Both the position numbers and the translations under genes were made by a program. 64,000 nucleotides of DNA from Microbacterium sp. SCN 70-27 (lineage in GTDB: Bacteria > Actinomycetota > Actinomycetes > Actinomycetales > Microbacteriaceae): the NCBI GenBank assembly GCA_001724425.1, contig MEEK01000008.1, positions 10,534-74,533 on the forward strand. The letters run 5' to 3'. Shown piece by piece: positions 45,600-53,538 of this stretch (positions are counted from its first letter, which is position 1; the number at the start of each line of letters is the position of its first letter). Below the pieces are notes generated by a model. That model ran no database searches, was not told where the DNA came from, and saw nothing but the letters and a program-made list of their open reading frames with translations.

Positions 45600-46800
45600 A
45601 GCGGGAGGCGAGCTTCGCGTGGACGATGCGGGTGGCGGCGGCATCCACGATCTTGGCGAACGCAGGGTCGGACTGCGCCTTCGCGAGCACGGCGTCGTAC
45701 ATCGGCGCGAACACCGTCGGGTCGGCGGAGACGAGCACCAGATCGACCCCAGCGGAGAGTGCGAGGATCGCGCGATCGGCGGGCGCCCAGGGCTTCGCGG
45801 CCGCGGCGGCCGACAGGTCATCGCTCATGATGACGCCGTCCGGCCCGATCTCACGGCGGGCGAGCGCGACGACGGTGGGCGAGAAGACGGCCGGGGCAGA
45901 GGCGTCGATGTTCTGGTAGAACGCCGTCGAGACCATGATCGCCGACGGCCCCGCCCCGGTCAGCGCGCCGTAGATCGTGACGTCGGGGCTCTGCGGCGTG
46001 ACCGTCGTGTCGACGACGTTCGCCGTGGTGTCGGTGTTCGCCGTGACGTGTCCGAGGCCCGGGAAATGCTTGAAGACGGGGAGGATGCCGGCGCCGCGCA
46101 TCCCCGCGGCGAACGCGCCGGCCTTCGCCTGCACGGTCGGACCGTCGTAGCCGTACTGGCGCCCCAGGGCACCGATCGACGGGTTGTCGAAGCGGCTCGC
46201 CTGGCTCGTGACGATGTCGGCGACGGGGGCGAGGTTCATGTCGACGCCGGCTGCGGCGAGCTCGGACCCCCACTGGCCCGCCTGAGCGCGCAACTGGTCG
46301 TCGGGGAGGTCGGCCTGGCGGATGGCGTACGGCATGTCGCTGAACCCCGGCCCGCGCAGCACCTGGACTTCGCCGCCCTCCTGATCGGTCGCGACCCACA
46401 GCCGCACACCCCCGGTCGGGCCCGCGCCGTCGGGCACCGGGGGTGCCGGAGCGAGCGAGGTGAACTGCGCGACGACGGATGCCACGGCGGCCGTGCCCGC
46501 CGTCGTCCGGCCGTGCAGGAAGATGCTGCCGGCGTGCCGGTCGGTGATGGCAGCGAGCGTCGCGGGCGTCGCGCTGCTGACATCCGTGCCCACCATGAAC
46601 AGTTGCCCGACCCGCTGCTCGAGGCTGAGCGCGGCGACCGGATCGGTCGGCGTGGGCGTCGGGGTCGGGCTCGGCGTGGGCGTCGCGCTCCCGGTGGTCG
46701 CGCTCGGGGTGGGGGCGGGCGGCGATGCGGCGCACCCCGTCGCGGTGAGGACCGCGGCGATCAGGAAGGCGAGCGTGGTGCGTCGGCGCATGGCATCCAT
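45598..46800 (-). CDS. Beta-N-acetylhexosaminidase-like lipoprotein, glycoside hydrolase family 3 (NagZ-like)
   Basis: 400 residues. A lipoprotein signal (MRRRTTLAFLIAAVLTATGC, cysteine near residue 23) and a Thr/Pro linker lead to a GH3 catalytic domain: VGQLFMVGTD, VATDQEGGEVQVLRGPGF, the acid/base loop KHFPGLGHVTANTDTT and the nucleophile Asp in DGVIMSDDLSA. Predicted to cleave GlcNAc from cell-wall fragments outside the membrane. The stop TAG coincides with the end of the IS5-type element, so the original protein may have had a few more C-terminal residues. The start is 46800 (MDAMRRR) or 46791 (MRRR); neither has a clear ribosome site. Confidence 0.88.
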   Translation of the reverse strand: MDAMRRRTTLAFLIAAVLTATGCAASPPAPTPSATTGSATPTPSPTPTPTPTDPVAALSLEQRVGQLFMVGTDVSSATPATLAAITDRHAGSIFLHGRTTAGTAAVASVVAQFTSLAPAPPVPDGAGPTGGVRLWVATDQEGGEVQVLRGPGFSDMPYAIRQADLPDDQLRAQAGQWGSELAAAGVDMNLAPVADIVTSQASRFDNPSIGALGRQYGYDGPTVQAKAGAFAAGMRGAGILPVFKHFPGLGHVTANTDTTANVVDTTVTPQSPDVTIYGALTGAGPSAIMVSTAFYQNIDASAPAVFSPTVVALARREIGPDGVIMSDDLSAAAAAKPWAPADRAILALSAGVDLVLVSADPTVFAPMYDAVLAKAQSDPAFAKIVDAAATRIVHAKLASR

Positions 46801-46901
46801 CGTCGCGGACGGCGCCGCCCGGTGCCACCCCGAATCGGGGTGTGGGCGGTCGGGTGGCTGCCAGGCCGGGGCAGCCTCCGGATCCGGGTAGCCGCGATCC
46901 T

Positions 46902-46977
46902 GTTCCGAAAGCAGGGCCAACCGCACCATCTCGGGCGGTCGGCCCCTGCCCGAGGCGATCGGCCCTGCTTTCGCGAC
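46902..46977. repeat. 76-bp palindromic element, copy C
   Basis: Arms GTTCCGAAAGCAGGGCCAAC (46902-46921) and GATCGGCCCTGCTTTCGCGAC (46957-46977), with a second hairpin CTCGGGC...GCCCGAG in the centre. It lies in the 536-bp gap 46801-47336, where I find no gene, only this copy and copy D. Confidence 0.88.
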
Positions 46978-47096
46978 GGCTCGGCCCGGTGATCGATTCG
47001 GACGGCACACGGTGACAACCGGCAGCCCAGCCTCTCGTCCGATCGCCGCGCGCGGCGATGCCGGCCAGCGGTCGCCCGCCATCAGCAGCCACGAGT

Positions 47097-47172
47097 GTCG
47101 CGCAAGCAGGCTCAACCGTCCCAGAGAGTGACACCAGCCCCGTGCCAGGCCGATCGGCCCTGCTCCCGCGGC
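47097..47172. repeat. 76-bp palindromic element, copy D (diverged)
   Basis: Left arm GTCGCGCAAGCAGGCTCAAC (47097-47116) and right arm GATCGGCCCTGCTCCCGCGGC (47152-47172). The outer bases have changed on both arms, but the length is still exactly 76 bp. Confidence 0.75.
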
Positions 47173-47301
47173 AACACCGCCCACGACCGCGTCGATGAGG
47201 ACGGCTCACGCGGACGCCGCTGGCTCCGCCTGGCGCCAGACGCGGATGCCGAGGGCACACGCGAAGCCGCACTCACCTGGCGGAACACGCCCGCGCGCGC
47301 T

Positions 47302-47307
47302 TACGTT
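47302..47307 (+). promoter_or_regulatory. -10 element of the GNAT/pirin pair
   Basis: TACGTT, 30 bases before the ATG at 47337; the ribosome site CAGGAG lies between them. Confidence 0.4.
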
Positions 47308-47336
47308 GAAGAGAACGCCCGAGAACAGGAGCCGCC

Positions 47337-47714
47337 ATGACTGACGACATCGACGTCACCCGCAACGATGGCAAGAGCCGCTACGACATCACGGTGGACG
47401 GCGTCCTCGCCGGTTTCACCGAGTTCTTCCACGACGGCGGTCCGGGCCGCCTCATCTTCCCGCACACCGAGATCGACCCCGCGTTCGGCGGCCGTGGACT
47501 CGGCACCACACTCGTCGCGCGGGCGATGGCTGACGTCGCCGAACGCGGCGAGATCGTCATCCCCGTCTGCCCCTTCGTCGTGAAGTACCTCAAGGACCAC
47601 GAGGTCCCGGGGCTCACGATCGAGTGGCGGCCTCGCGACCGCGAGGTCGGCGAGGCCGCACCGACCGACGAGCCGACCCCCGGCGACGAGGGCGTCGGGA
47701 ACTGGCGCGGATGA
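47337..47714 (+). CDS. Small GNAT-type N-acetyltransferase (YidJ-like)
   Basis: 125 residues. The compact GCN5-like fold typical of single-domain bacterial proteins of this class is recognisable: SRYDITVDGVLAGFTEF, then HTEIDPAFGGRGLGTTLVARAM with the acetyl-CoA pyrophosphate loop GGRGLG, then IPVCPFVVKYLKDH. The last 35 residues are an acidic/Pro-rich tail. The acceptor is unknown. The ATG follows an AGGAG site, and the stop overlaps the pirin start (ATGA, 47711-47714). Confidence 0.85.
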   Translation: MTDDIDVTRNDGKSRYDITVDGVLAGFTEFFHDGGPGRLIFPHTEIDPAFGGRGLGTTLVARAMADVAERGEIVIPVCPFVVKYLKDHEVPGLTIEWRPRDREVGEAAPTDEPTPGDEGVGNWRG

Positions 47715-48688
47715 CCCGCCTGGATGCCGGCGGGGTCGACACCGAAAGCCCCGCCGACTGCGACGGGCCGCGCGCCCTGCTGCTGGAGGCGCGCGAGGTG
47801 CCGCTCGGCGGCGTGCGCGGCATGGCCGTGCACCGGAGCCTCCCGCAGCGCCCGCTGCCGATGGTCGGCGCCTGGTGCTTCCTCGATCGGTTCGGCCCGC
47901 AGACGGCGCGGATGCGCGTGGAGCCGCACCCGCACATCGGGCTGCAGACCGTGACGTGGCCGTTCGTCGGCGAGGTACGCCACCGCGATGTGCTCGGCAG
48001 CGACGTCGTGGTGCGGCGCGGCGCGCTGAACCTCATGACGAGCGGCGCCGGCATCGCGCATTCGGAATATTCGCTCGGTGACGAGGCCGTGCCCCTCGAT
48101 GCGCTGCAGCTCTGGGTCGCGCTCCCCGAATCGCGTCGGCACGGCGACGCCGCGTTCGAGCGGCATGAGAACCTTCCGGTCGTCGAGCTCGGCGGCGGCG
48201 CGGCTGCGACGGTGGTCGTCGGCTCCTTCGCCGGAGCGACCTCACCCGCGACGATGTACACGCCGATCGCCGGCGTCGAGGTGCATATTCCCACCGGGGC
48301 ATCCGTCGTTCTGCCGCTCGATCCCGCGTGGGAGTACGCGCTCGTCGGCGTCGACGGGGCGCCGGAGGTGATGACGGATGCCGAGGCATCCACCATCCTC
48401 GACGACCAGAGCCTGCTGTATCTCGGCATCCGCCGGAGCGGGATCGAGATACATGCCGATCGCGACACGACCCTGTTCGTGCTCGGTGGGGAGCCCTTCG
48501 AGTCGGACATCGTCATGTGGTGGAACTTCGTCGGGCGCACGCACGAGGAGATCGTCGCTGCGCGGGATGCCTGGGAGGACCCGGCCGCCGCACGCGCCCG
48601 CTTCGGCCATGTGACGGGCCACGGCGACGAGCGCATCCCCGCGCCGCCGCTGCCCGCGGTGCGCCTCACACAGCGGCGCCGCCGCTGA
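47711..48688 (+). CDS. Pirin family protein
   Basis: 325 residues, double-cupin fold. The metal-binding N-terminal cupin is clear: EPHPHIGLQTVTWPF and MTSGAGIAHSEY supply the His/Glu ligands. LDALQLWVALP and the C-terminal WWNFVGRTHEEIVAARDAW are pirin hallmarks. Bacterial pirins act as metal-dependent quercetinase-like enzymes or as regulators; which applies here cannot be told. Translationally coupled to the upstream acetyltransferase. Confidence 0.92.
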   Translation: MTRLDAGGVDTESPADCDGPRALLLEAREVPLGGVRGMAVHRSLPQRPLPMVGAWCFLDRFGPQTARMRVEPHPHIGLQTVTWPFVGEVRHRDVLGSDVVVRRGALNLMTSGAGIAHSEYSLGDEAVPLDALQLWVALPESRRHGDAAFERHENLPVVELGGGAAATVVVGSFAGATSPATMYTPIAGVEVHIPTGASVVLPLDPAWEYALVGVDGAPEVMTDAEASTILDDQSLLYLGIRRSGIEIHADRDTTLFVLGGEPFESDIVMWWNFVGRTHEEIVAARDAWEDPAAARARFGHVTGHGDERIPAPPLPAVRLTQRRRR

Positions 48689-48731
48689 TCAGCCGGGTTT
48701 GTCCCGACGCGGTCAGGTGGTGACGCGCGGG

Positions 48732-48737
48732 TACGCT
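48732..48737 (+). promoter_or_regulatory. -10 element, leaderless promoter of ECF S-component gene
   Basis: TACGCT followed by GGAGAC and the GTG at 48744, six bases between. It decides the start: the upstream in-frame ATG at 48699 would precede the promoter. Confidence 0.55.
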
Positions 48738-48743
48738 GGAGAC

Positions 48744-49301
48744 GTGGCCCGGAACCCGATCCTGTCGACACGCGTCCTGCTCGTGTGCGCGGCGATCGGC
48801 GTCGCCACGGGCATCCTCGGCGGCATCGCGGGCCTCCTGACCCCCGTGCTCCTGGCGACGCCGCTGGCCGTCGCGTACGGGTTCCTTCTGGGTGTGCACG
48901 TGCTCCCCGGGATCATCGCGCAGGAGGTGCTGCGCCTGCCGCTGGTCGCCCTGCTCTCGCACGTGATGGCGGCGCTCATCTCGAGCGCGTTCAACCCCGC
49001 GTGGGCGGTGCGCTTCATCGGTACGGCGCTGCTGTTCGGGGCGATTCAGGAGGGCGTCGCCGCGCTCACCCGGTACCGCGCCTGGGGGCCCTGGCGCTTC
49101 TTCATCTCCGCCGTCATCATCGGCGCGATCGTCGCCGTCGCGGTGTTCTTCGTCGCCCATCTGTCGTCGCTGCCTCCCGTGGCACAGATCGCGTACCTCG
49201 CTTTGTCGGTCCTCGGGCCCGTCGCCTGGACCGCGGTCGGCCTCGGCATCGGGTCGTCGCTGCGACGCGCGGGCGTCGCGCGGCAGTCGGTACCGCGGTA
49301 G
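48744..49301 (+). CDS. ECF transporter S component 1 (YkoE-like membrane protein)
   Basis: 185 residues with five or six hydrophobic helices. The beginning (RVLLVCAAIGVATGILGG) is strikingly similar to the second S component at 52960-53520 (LLTCAAIGVATGLLI), so the two are paralogues. The family resembles YkoE (ABC_cobalt), the substrate-binding membrane subunit of group-I ECF transporters. The GTG at 48744 is taken from the leaderless promoter. Substrate unknown: YkoE itself handles thiamine precursors, but there is no TPP riboswitch here, and the neighbouring iron box and siderophore reductase argue for an iron-linked ligand. Confidence 0.82.
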   Translation: MARNPILSTRVLLVCAAIGVATGILGGIAGLLTPVLLATPLAVAYGFLLGVHVLPGIIAQEVLRLPLVALLSHVMAALISSAFNPAWAVRFIGTALLFGAIQEGVAALTRYRAWGPWRFFISAVIIGAIVAVAVFFVAHLSSLPPVAQIAYLALSVLGPVAWTAVGLGIGSSLRRAGVARQSVPR

Positions 49302-49326
49302 ACCCTTCGACCGGGATTGTCCCGAA

Positions 49327-49345
49327 GGTTAGGCTCGCCTAAGCT
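49327..49345 (+). promoter_or_regulatory. DtxR/IdeR-type iron box candidate
   Basis: The palindrome TTAGGCTCGCCTAA (49329-49342) matches the inner 14 bases of the IdeR consensus (TTAGGCTAACCTAA) at 12 positions. It lies 40 bp before the GTG of the fused ATPase gene and overlaps a TAGGCT -10-like hexamer, so a bound Fe-repressor would block a promoter for the ATPase, T-component, siderophore-protein and second S-component genes. Confidence 0.65.
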
Positions 49346-49381
49346 GAAAGGACCTGCTCTTCCGACCCGCTGGGATGACCC

Positions 49382-51256
49382 GTGACCTCTGCCGTCTCCG
49401 GAGCGGCCGCGGGGGACCCCGTCGAGCCGCGTCCGCCGCTCGTGAGCGTGCGCGGGCTCGGCATCCGTCACGACGGCGCGACGACGTGGTCGCCCGCCGA
49501 CGCGAGCTTCGACATCGCCCCCGGCGAGGTGGTGCTGCTGCTCGGGCCGAGCGGCGCGGGAAAGTCGACGCTCACCCTCGCCCTGGACGGGCTGATCCCC
49601 CACGCGGTGCCCGCGGCCCTCGAGGGGAGCATCGTGGTCGACGGTCTCGACACTCGGGAGTCCCTGGTCGCGGAGCTCAGCACGCGGGTCGCGATGGTCT
49701 TCCAGGATCCCGACGCACAGCTGGTCACGGGGACACTGCTCGACGAGGTGGCGTTCGGTCCGGAGAACCTCCGGATGCCTGTCGACGACGTCCTCGCCCG
49801 CGCCGAGGATTCCCTGCGCCGGGTCGGCCTCTGGGAACGGCGGGGCGAGAACCCGGATCGGCTGAGCGGTGGCGGCCGGCAGCGGCTTGCGATCGCGTGC
49901 GCGCTCGCGATGGGTTCACCGCTGCTCGTGCTCGACGAGCCGACGGCGAACCTCGACCCGCAGGGCATCGAGGAGGTGTACGCCGCGCTCGGCGAACTGG
50001 TCGCGGCGGGAGATCGGGCGATCCTGCTCGTGGAGCACAATCTGGATGCCGCCGCGCGCCTCACCGACCGGGTGGTCGTCCTGGATCAGGCCGGGCGGAC
50101 CGTCGCCGACGGCACCGCCGACGAGGTGCTGCGCGGTCGGGCGGACGAGTTGCACGAGATGGGCGTGTGGCTCCCCGTCGCGACGCTCGCCGCGATGCGG
50201 CTGCGCTCCGCCGGCTGGGCGCTCGACCCGCTCCCCCTCGACCCCGACGAGCTGCGTGTCGCCCTGGATGCCGCCACGTCTCCGGCACCCGCAACCGCCG
50301 TCCCGAACTCCTCCACTTCTCTCGCCGAGACGGGGGTATCGCCCGAATCCGGGCCCGACGCGACATACTGGAGGAGTTCGGGTCGGGCGACGGGAGATGC
50401 GGCGCCCCTCATCCGTGTGCGGGGGCTGCGCACGCGACGCGGACGGGCCGAAATCCTGCACGGCATCGACCTCGACGTGCGCGCGGGCGAGTTCGTCGCG
50501 ATCGTCGGGGCGAACGGTGCGGGCAAGACGACGCTCCTGCAGTCGATCGCCGGGGTCGTGCCGGTCCCCCGCGGGCAGGTCACCGTCGACGGGGTCGACG
50601 TCTCGCGCACCGACCTGCGCTCGCTGTCGCGCCGGATCGGGTTCGTCTTCCAGAACCCCGAGCACCAGTTCATCGCCCCGACCGTGCACGACGAGCTCGC
50701 CCACGGGCTGCGCCTGCAGCACCTTCCCGAGGCGGAGGTCGAGCAGCGCGTGCACGACGTGCTGCGCCGGTTCGGACTCGAGGACAAGGCCGATGTGCAC
50801 CCGTTCCTCCTGTCCGGCGGGCAGAAGCGGCGACTGTCGGTCGGGACGGCTCTCGTCGCCGGTGCCCCCGTGCTCGCCCTCGACGAGCCCACGTTCGGGC
50901 AGGACCGCGCGCGGGCGGACGAGCTGCTGGGCCTCCTCCAGGGCCTCAACCGCGACGGCACAACGGTGCTCGTCGTCACGCACGACATGCAGCTGGTCAC
51001 CGAGTACGCGACCCGCACGATCGTCATCGGCGACGGCAGGGTCCTCGCGGATGCCCCGACGGCCGAGGTCTTCTCGGACGAAACCCTGATCCGCTCGGCC
51101 GGACTGCGCCTGCCGCCGCTGCGACGGGCCTTCGCGGGTCTCGAGCGCCACCCGGAGCTTGCGGGCATCACGCGCCTCGCCGACGTCCCGTACGGCTCGG
51201 GCTTCGACCCGGCACCGGCCTCAGCCACCCCCACCGAACCCACGGCCGCCCGATGA
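49382..51256 (+). CDS. ECF transporter fused double ATPase (YkoD/CbiO-like)
   Basis: 624 residues with two ABC domains in one chain. The first has LLLGPSGAGKSTLTLAL (about 53), Q-loop FQDPDAQL, signature LSGGGRQRLAIA and LVLDEPTANLDP. The second has IVGANGAGKTTLL (about 377), FQNPEHQF, LSGGQKRRLSV and LALDEPTFGQD. The first signature has Gly for the usual Gln. The domains power import through the T component encoded next. The linker holds an 81-bp palindromic element in frame (residues about 307-334). The GTG at 49382 is near the iron box; the stop overlaps the next start (ATGA). Confidence 0.93.
   Translation: MTSAVSGAAAGDPVEPRPPLVSVRGLGIRHDGATTWSPADASFDIAPGEVVLLLGPSGAGKSTLTLALDGLIPHAVPAALEGSIVVDGLDTRESLVAELSTRVAMVFQDPDAQLVTGTLLDEVAFGPENLRMPVDDVLARAEDSLRRVGLWERRGENPDRLSGGGRQRLAIACALAMGSPLLVLDEPTANLDPQGIEEVYAALGELVAAGDRAILLVEHNLDAAARLTDRVVVLDQAGRTVADGTADEVLRGRADELHEMGVWLPVATLAAMRLRSAGWALDPLPLDPDELRVALDAATSPAPATAVPNSSTSLAETGVSPESGPDATYWRSSGRATGDAAPLIRVRGLRTRRGRAEILHGIDLDVRAGEFVAIVGANGAGKTTLLQSIAGVVPVPRGQVTVDGVDVSRTDLRSLSRRIGFVFQNPEHQFIAPTVHDELAHGLRLQHLPEAEVEQRVHDVLRRFGLEDKADVHPFLLSGGQKRRLSVGTALVAGAPVLALDEPTFGQDRARADELLGLLQGLNRDGTTVLVVTHDMQLVTEYATRTIVIGDGRVLADAPTAEVFSDETLIRSAGLRLPPLRRAFAGLERHPELAGITRLADVPYGSGFDPAPASATPTEPTAAR
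50302..50382 (+). repeat. 81-bp in-frame palindromic element (ECF ATPase copy)
   Basis: CCCGAACTCCTCC (50302-50314) and GGAGGAGTTCGGG (50370-50382) are a perfect 13-bp terminal inverted repeat pair. It encodes PNSSTSLAETG...YWRSSG in the linker between the two ABC domains. Same orientation and codon phase as the other four copies. Confidence 0.93.
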
Positions 51257-52062
51257 CCGCCGCAACGATCGACCCGTACGCGACGACCCCCGCCGGAGGG
51301 CGGTTCCTGTTCACGCTGAACCCGCTCGCGAAGTTCGCCGCGCCTCTGCCCCCGATGCTCGTGCTCGTCTTCGTCCGTGATCTCGCGACGCCGCTCGCGT
51401 TCCTCGCGCTCGCGTACATTGTGCTCCTCGCGGGCGCCCGGCTCACGGTCCGCATCGTGCTGCTTCTCGCCGTCGCGCTCCCCGTCGCCGCCCTCGTCAT
51501 CGGGCTCGGAATGTCGCTGTGGGTGGATGCCTCACGCGTCGACACCTCGGTCACCGTCGTGGAGCTCGGCGGGTGGCGGCTGTACGGCGGGGCCGTCCTG
51601 ATCGGCATGGCGACGGGCATCCGGCTCGCCGCGATCGTCGCCCTCGCGCTCGTCGCAGGCCTCACGACGAACGGCGCCGACCTCGTGCGCGCGAGCGTGC
51701 AGCAGCTGCGGGTGCCGTACCGCGTCGGCTACACGGCGCTCGCGGCGTTCCGGTTCGTCCCGCGGTTCGGCCACGAACTCGATGTGATCCGTCAGGCGCA
51801 CCGCGTGCGCGGGTCGCACGGCGGGCGTGGTCCGTTCGCCGCCCTCGCGCGCTGGTGGGGCTACATCGTGCCGCTGCTCGCGGGGGCGATCCGGCATGCC
51901 GAGCGCGTGGCCCTCGCGATGGATGCCCGCGCCTTCGGCGCCTACCCCGACCGCACGGAGCGGCACCTCGTGCCCTGGCGGCCGCGCGACACCGCGTTCG
52001 TCGTCGCGTTCTGGATCGTGAGCGCCGTGCTCCTTGTCGCCTTCTTCCCCTGGACCCTCTGA
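51253..52062 (+). CDS. ECF transporter T component (EcfT/CbiQ-like)
   Basis: 269 residues. Several membrane helices (TLNPLAKFAAPLPPMLVLVF onward) and the two coupling-helix motifs characteristic of EcfT (FRFVPRFGHELDVIRQAHRVRG and AERVALAMDARAFGAY, an ARA variant of ARG) are visible. It links the S component to the ATPases. ATG at 51253 in ATGA overlap with the ATPase gene. Confidence 0.9.
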   Translation: MTAATIDPYATTPAGGRFLFTLNPLAKFAAPLPPMLVLVFVRDLATPLAFLALAYIVLLAGARLTVRIVLLLAVALPVAALVIGLGMSLWVDASRVDTSVTVVELGGWRLYGGAVLIGMATGIRLAAIVALALVAGLTTNGADLVRASVQQLRVPYRVGYTALAAFRFVPRFGHELDVIRQAHRVRGSHGGRGPFAALARWWGYIVPLLAGAIRHAERVALAMDARAFGAYPDRTERHLVPWRPRDTAFVVAFWIVSAVLLVAFFPWTL

Positions 52063-52085
52063 GCGTCACCGTCGAAAGGATCCCC

Positions 52086-52960
52086 ATGGCCCGCGACTCC
52101 GGCCCCGTGAAGCCCGCCTCGCAGGATCTGCTGCACCTGACGGTGCTGCGCACCGAACGCCTCACCCCGCACTGGATGCGGGTCACCCTCGGCGGCGGCG
52201 ACATCGCCCGCTTCACCCCGATGGGCTACGACCAGTGGTTCCGCATCTTCCTGCCGCACACCGGCGCGGGCGGGGATGAGGGGCTCGAGCGCATCCCGGC
52301 GAAGGCGAACAAGATCTTCGGCTACCTGAAATACCTGCGCATCCCCGAGGGCATGCGGCCTGTCATGCGCAACTACACGGTCCGCGCCTACGGGCACAGG
52401 GCGCGTCGGGCGGCGCCGAGATCGACGTCGACTTCGTCTTGCACGGATCGGGTCCGACGGCGGGCCCCGCGTCGCGATGGGCGGATGCCGCAGAGCCGGG
52501 CGAGTCCGTCGTGATCATCGACGAGGGGGTCGGCTTCAACCCGGCCCGCGGGACGTCGGGCGTCCTCCTCGTCGCCGACGAGACCGGCGCACCCGCCGTC
52601 GCCGGGGTCTGCGCCTCACTGCCCGCGGACGCGACCGGACTCGTGATCCTCGAGGCGCCGTCGGAGCACGACGTGCTCGAGTTCGCGGCGCCGTCCGGTG
52701 TCGAGGTGCGTTGGATCGTCCGGCCGGATGCCACGAAGCCTGGCACCCTCGCCCTGGCGGCGCTGCAGGAGCTCGCACCACCGGCATCCGACACGCATGC
52801 GTTCGTCGTCGGCGAGCAGTCGCTGCCGACCGCGGCACGGCGCCACCTCGTCGCGCAGGGACTCCCGAAGGACCAGGTCAGCTTCGTCGGATACTGGCGG
52901 GTGGGCGCGGCATCCCCCGCGCCGAAGTCCCAGCAGGCGCAGCAGGCGGACGCGCACTGA
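52086..52960 (+). pseudogene. Siderophore-interacting protein (ferric reductase-like), frameshifted
   Basis: The ATG at 52086 is preceded by GAAAGGA. The first about 103 residues (HLTVLRTERLTPHWMRVTLGGGD, GYDQWFRIFLPH, RPVMRNYTVRAY) are the FAD-binding half of the SIP family. At about 52390-52405 the frame is lost: the original frame runs into RARRAAPRS..., while one frame over the protein continues as QGASGGAEIDVDFVLHG, then SRWADAAEPGESVVIIDEG and the NADP-binding half to 52960. Loss of one base restores a SIP of normal size (about 290 residues). Real inactivation and sequencing error cannot be separated here. The stop overlaps the next start (TGATG). Confidence 0.85.
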
Positions 52961-53520
52961 TGGGCAAGGTGACCACGGCGTACCTGCTCACCTGCGCCGC
53001 GATCGGTGTGGCGACCGGGCTGCTGATCATCCCGGCGACGGCGTTCTCGACGCTCACCTATGCGACGCTGCCGCCGCTATCGGCTCTCGTCGCAGGGGCC
53101 TGGGTCGTGGGGTTCGTCGTCGCGATGCGGCTCGTCGAGCGACCCGGGGCCGCCCTGCTCACGGGCCTCATCTCCGGACTCGTGGCCGCGCCGTTGTCGG
53201 CCACGGGCCCCGTGATCGTCGTCACGAACGTGATGTTCGCCGCGTTCATCGAGCTGCCGTTCCTCGTGACGCTGTACCGGCGGTGGTCTCGCTGGCTGTA
53301 CTACCTCGGCGCGACGGCGCTCGCGGTGCTGTACGGCGCGTGGACGGTGACGGCGGCGAACATGCAGACGTTCCCCTTCTGGGTCGTCGCCCTCTACCTC
53401 GTGACGCTGCTCGCGTCGGAGCTCGCCGCGGTCGCCCTCGGGATCCTCATCGCCGACCGGCTGCGCGCCGCCGGCGTCGCCCGTCTCGCCCGCCGCCGCG
53501 TGGTCGAGGCGGCGGGCTGA
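52960..53520 (+). CDS. ECF transporter S component 2 (YkoE-like membrane protein)
   Basis: 186 residues, about six hydrophobic helices, paralogous to the S component at 48744-49301. The ATG shares one base with the end of the siderophore-interacting reading frame, so its translation may have depended on coupling and could be affected by the upstream frameshift. Two S components around one ATPase/T set suggest two related ligands or a hetero-complex. Confidence 0.82.
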   Translation: MGKVTTAYLLTCAAIGVATGLLIIPATAFSTLTYATLPPLSALVAGAWVVGFVVAMRLVERPGAALLTGLISGLVAAPLSATGPVIVVTNVMFAAFIELPFLVTLYRRWSRWLYYLGATALAVLYGAWTVTAANMQTFPFWVVALYLVTLLASELAAVALGILIADRLRAAGVARLARRRVVEAAG

Positions 53521-53538
53521 GACGGTCGAAGCCGGGGC

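Noticed and set aside
47095..47340. Small open frame across the gap before the GNAT gene
   Set aside because: It overlaps palindromic repeat copy D, has no ribosome site and has no recognisable protein features.
48660..48744. TPP riboswitch before the YkoE-like S component
   Set aside because: No THI-box core (CTGAGA ... ACCTGA) is present and the promoter is leaderless, leaving no room for an aptamer.
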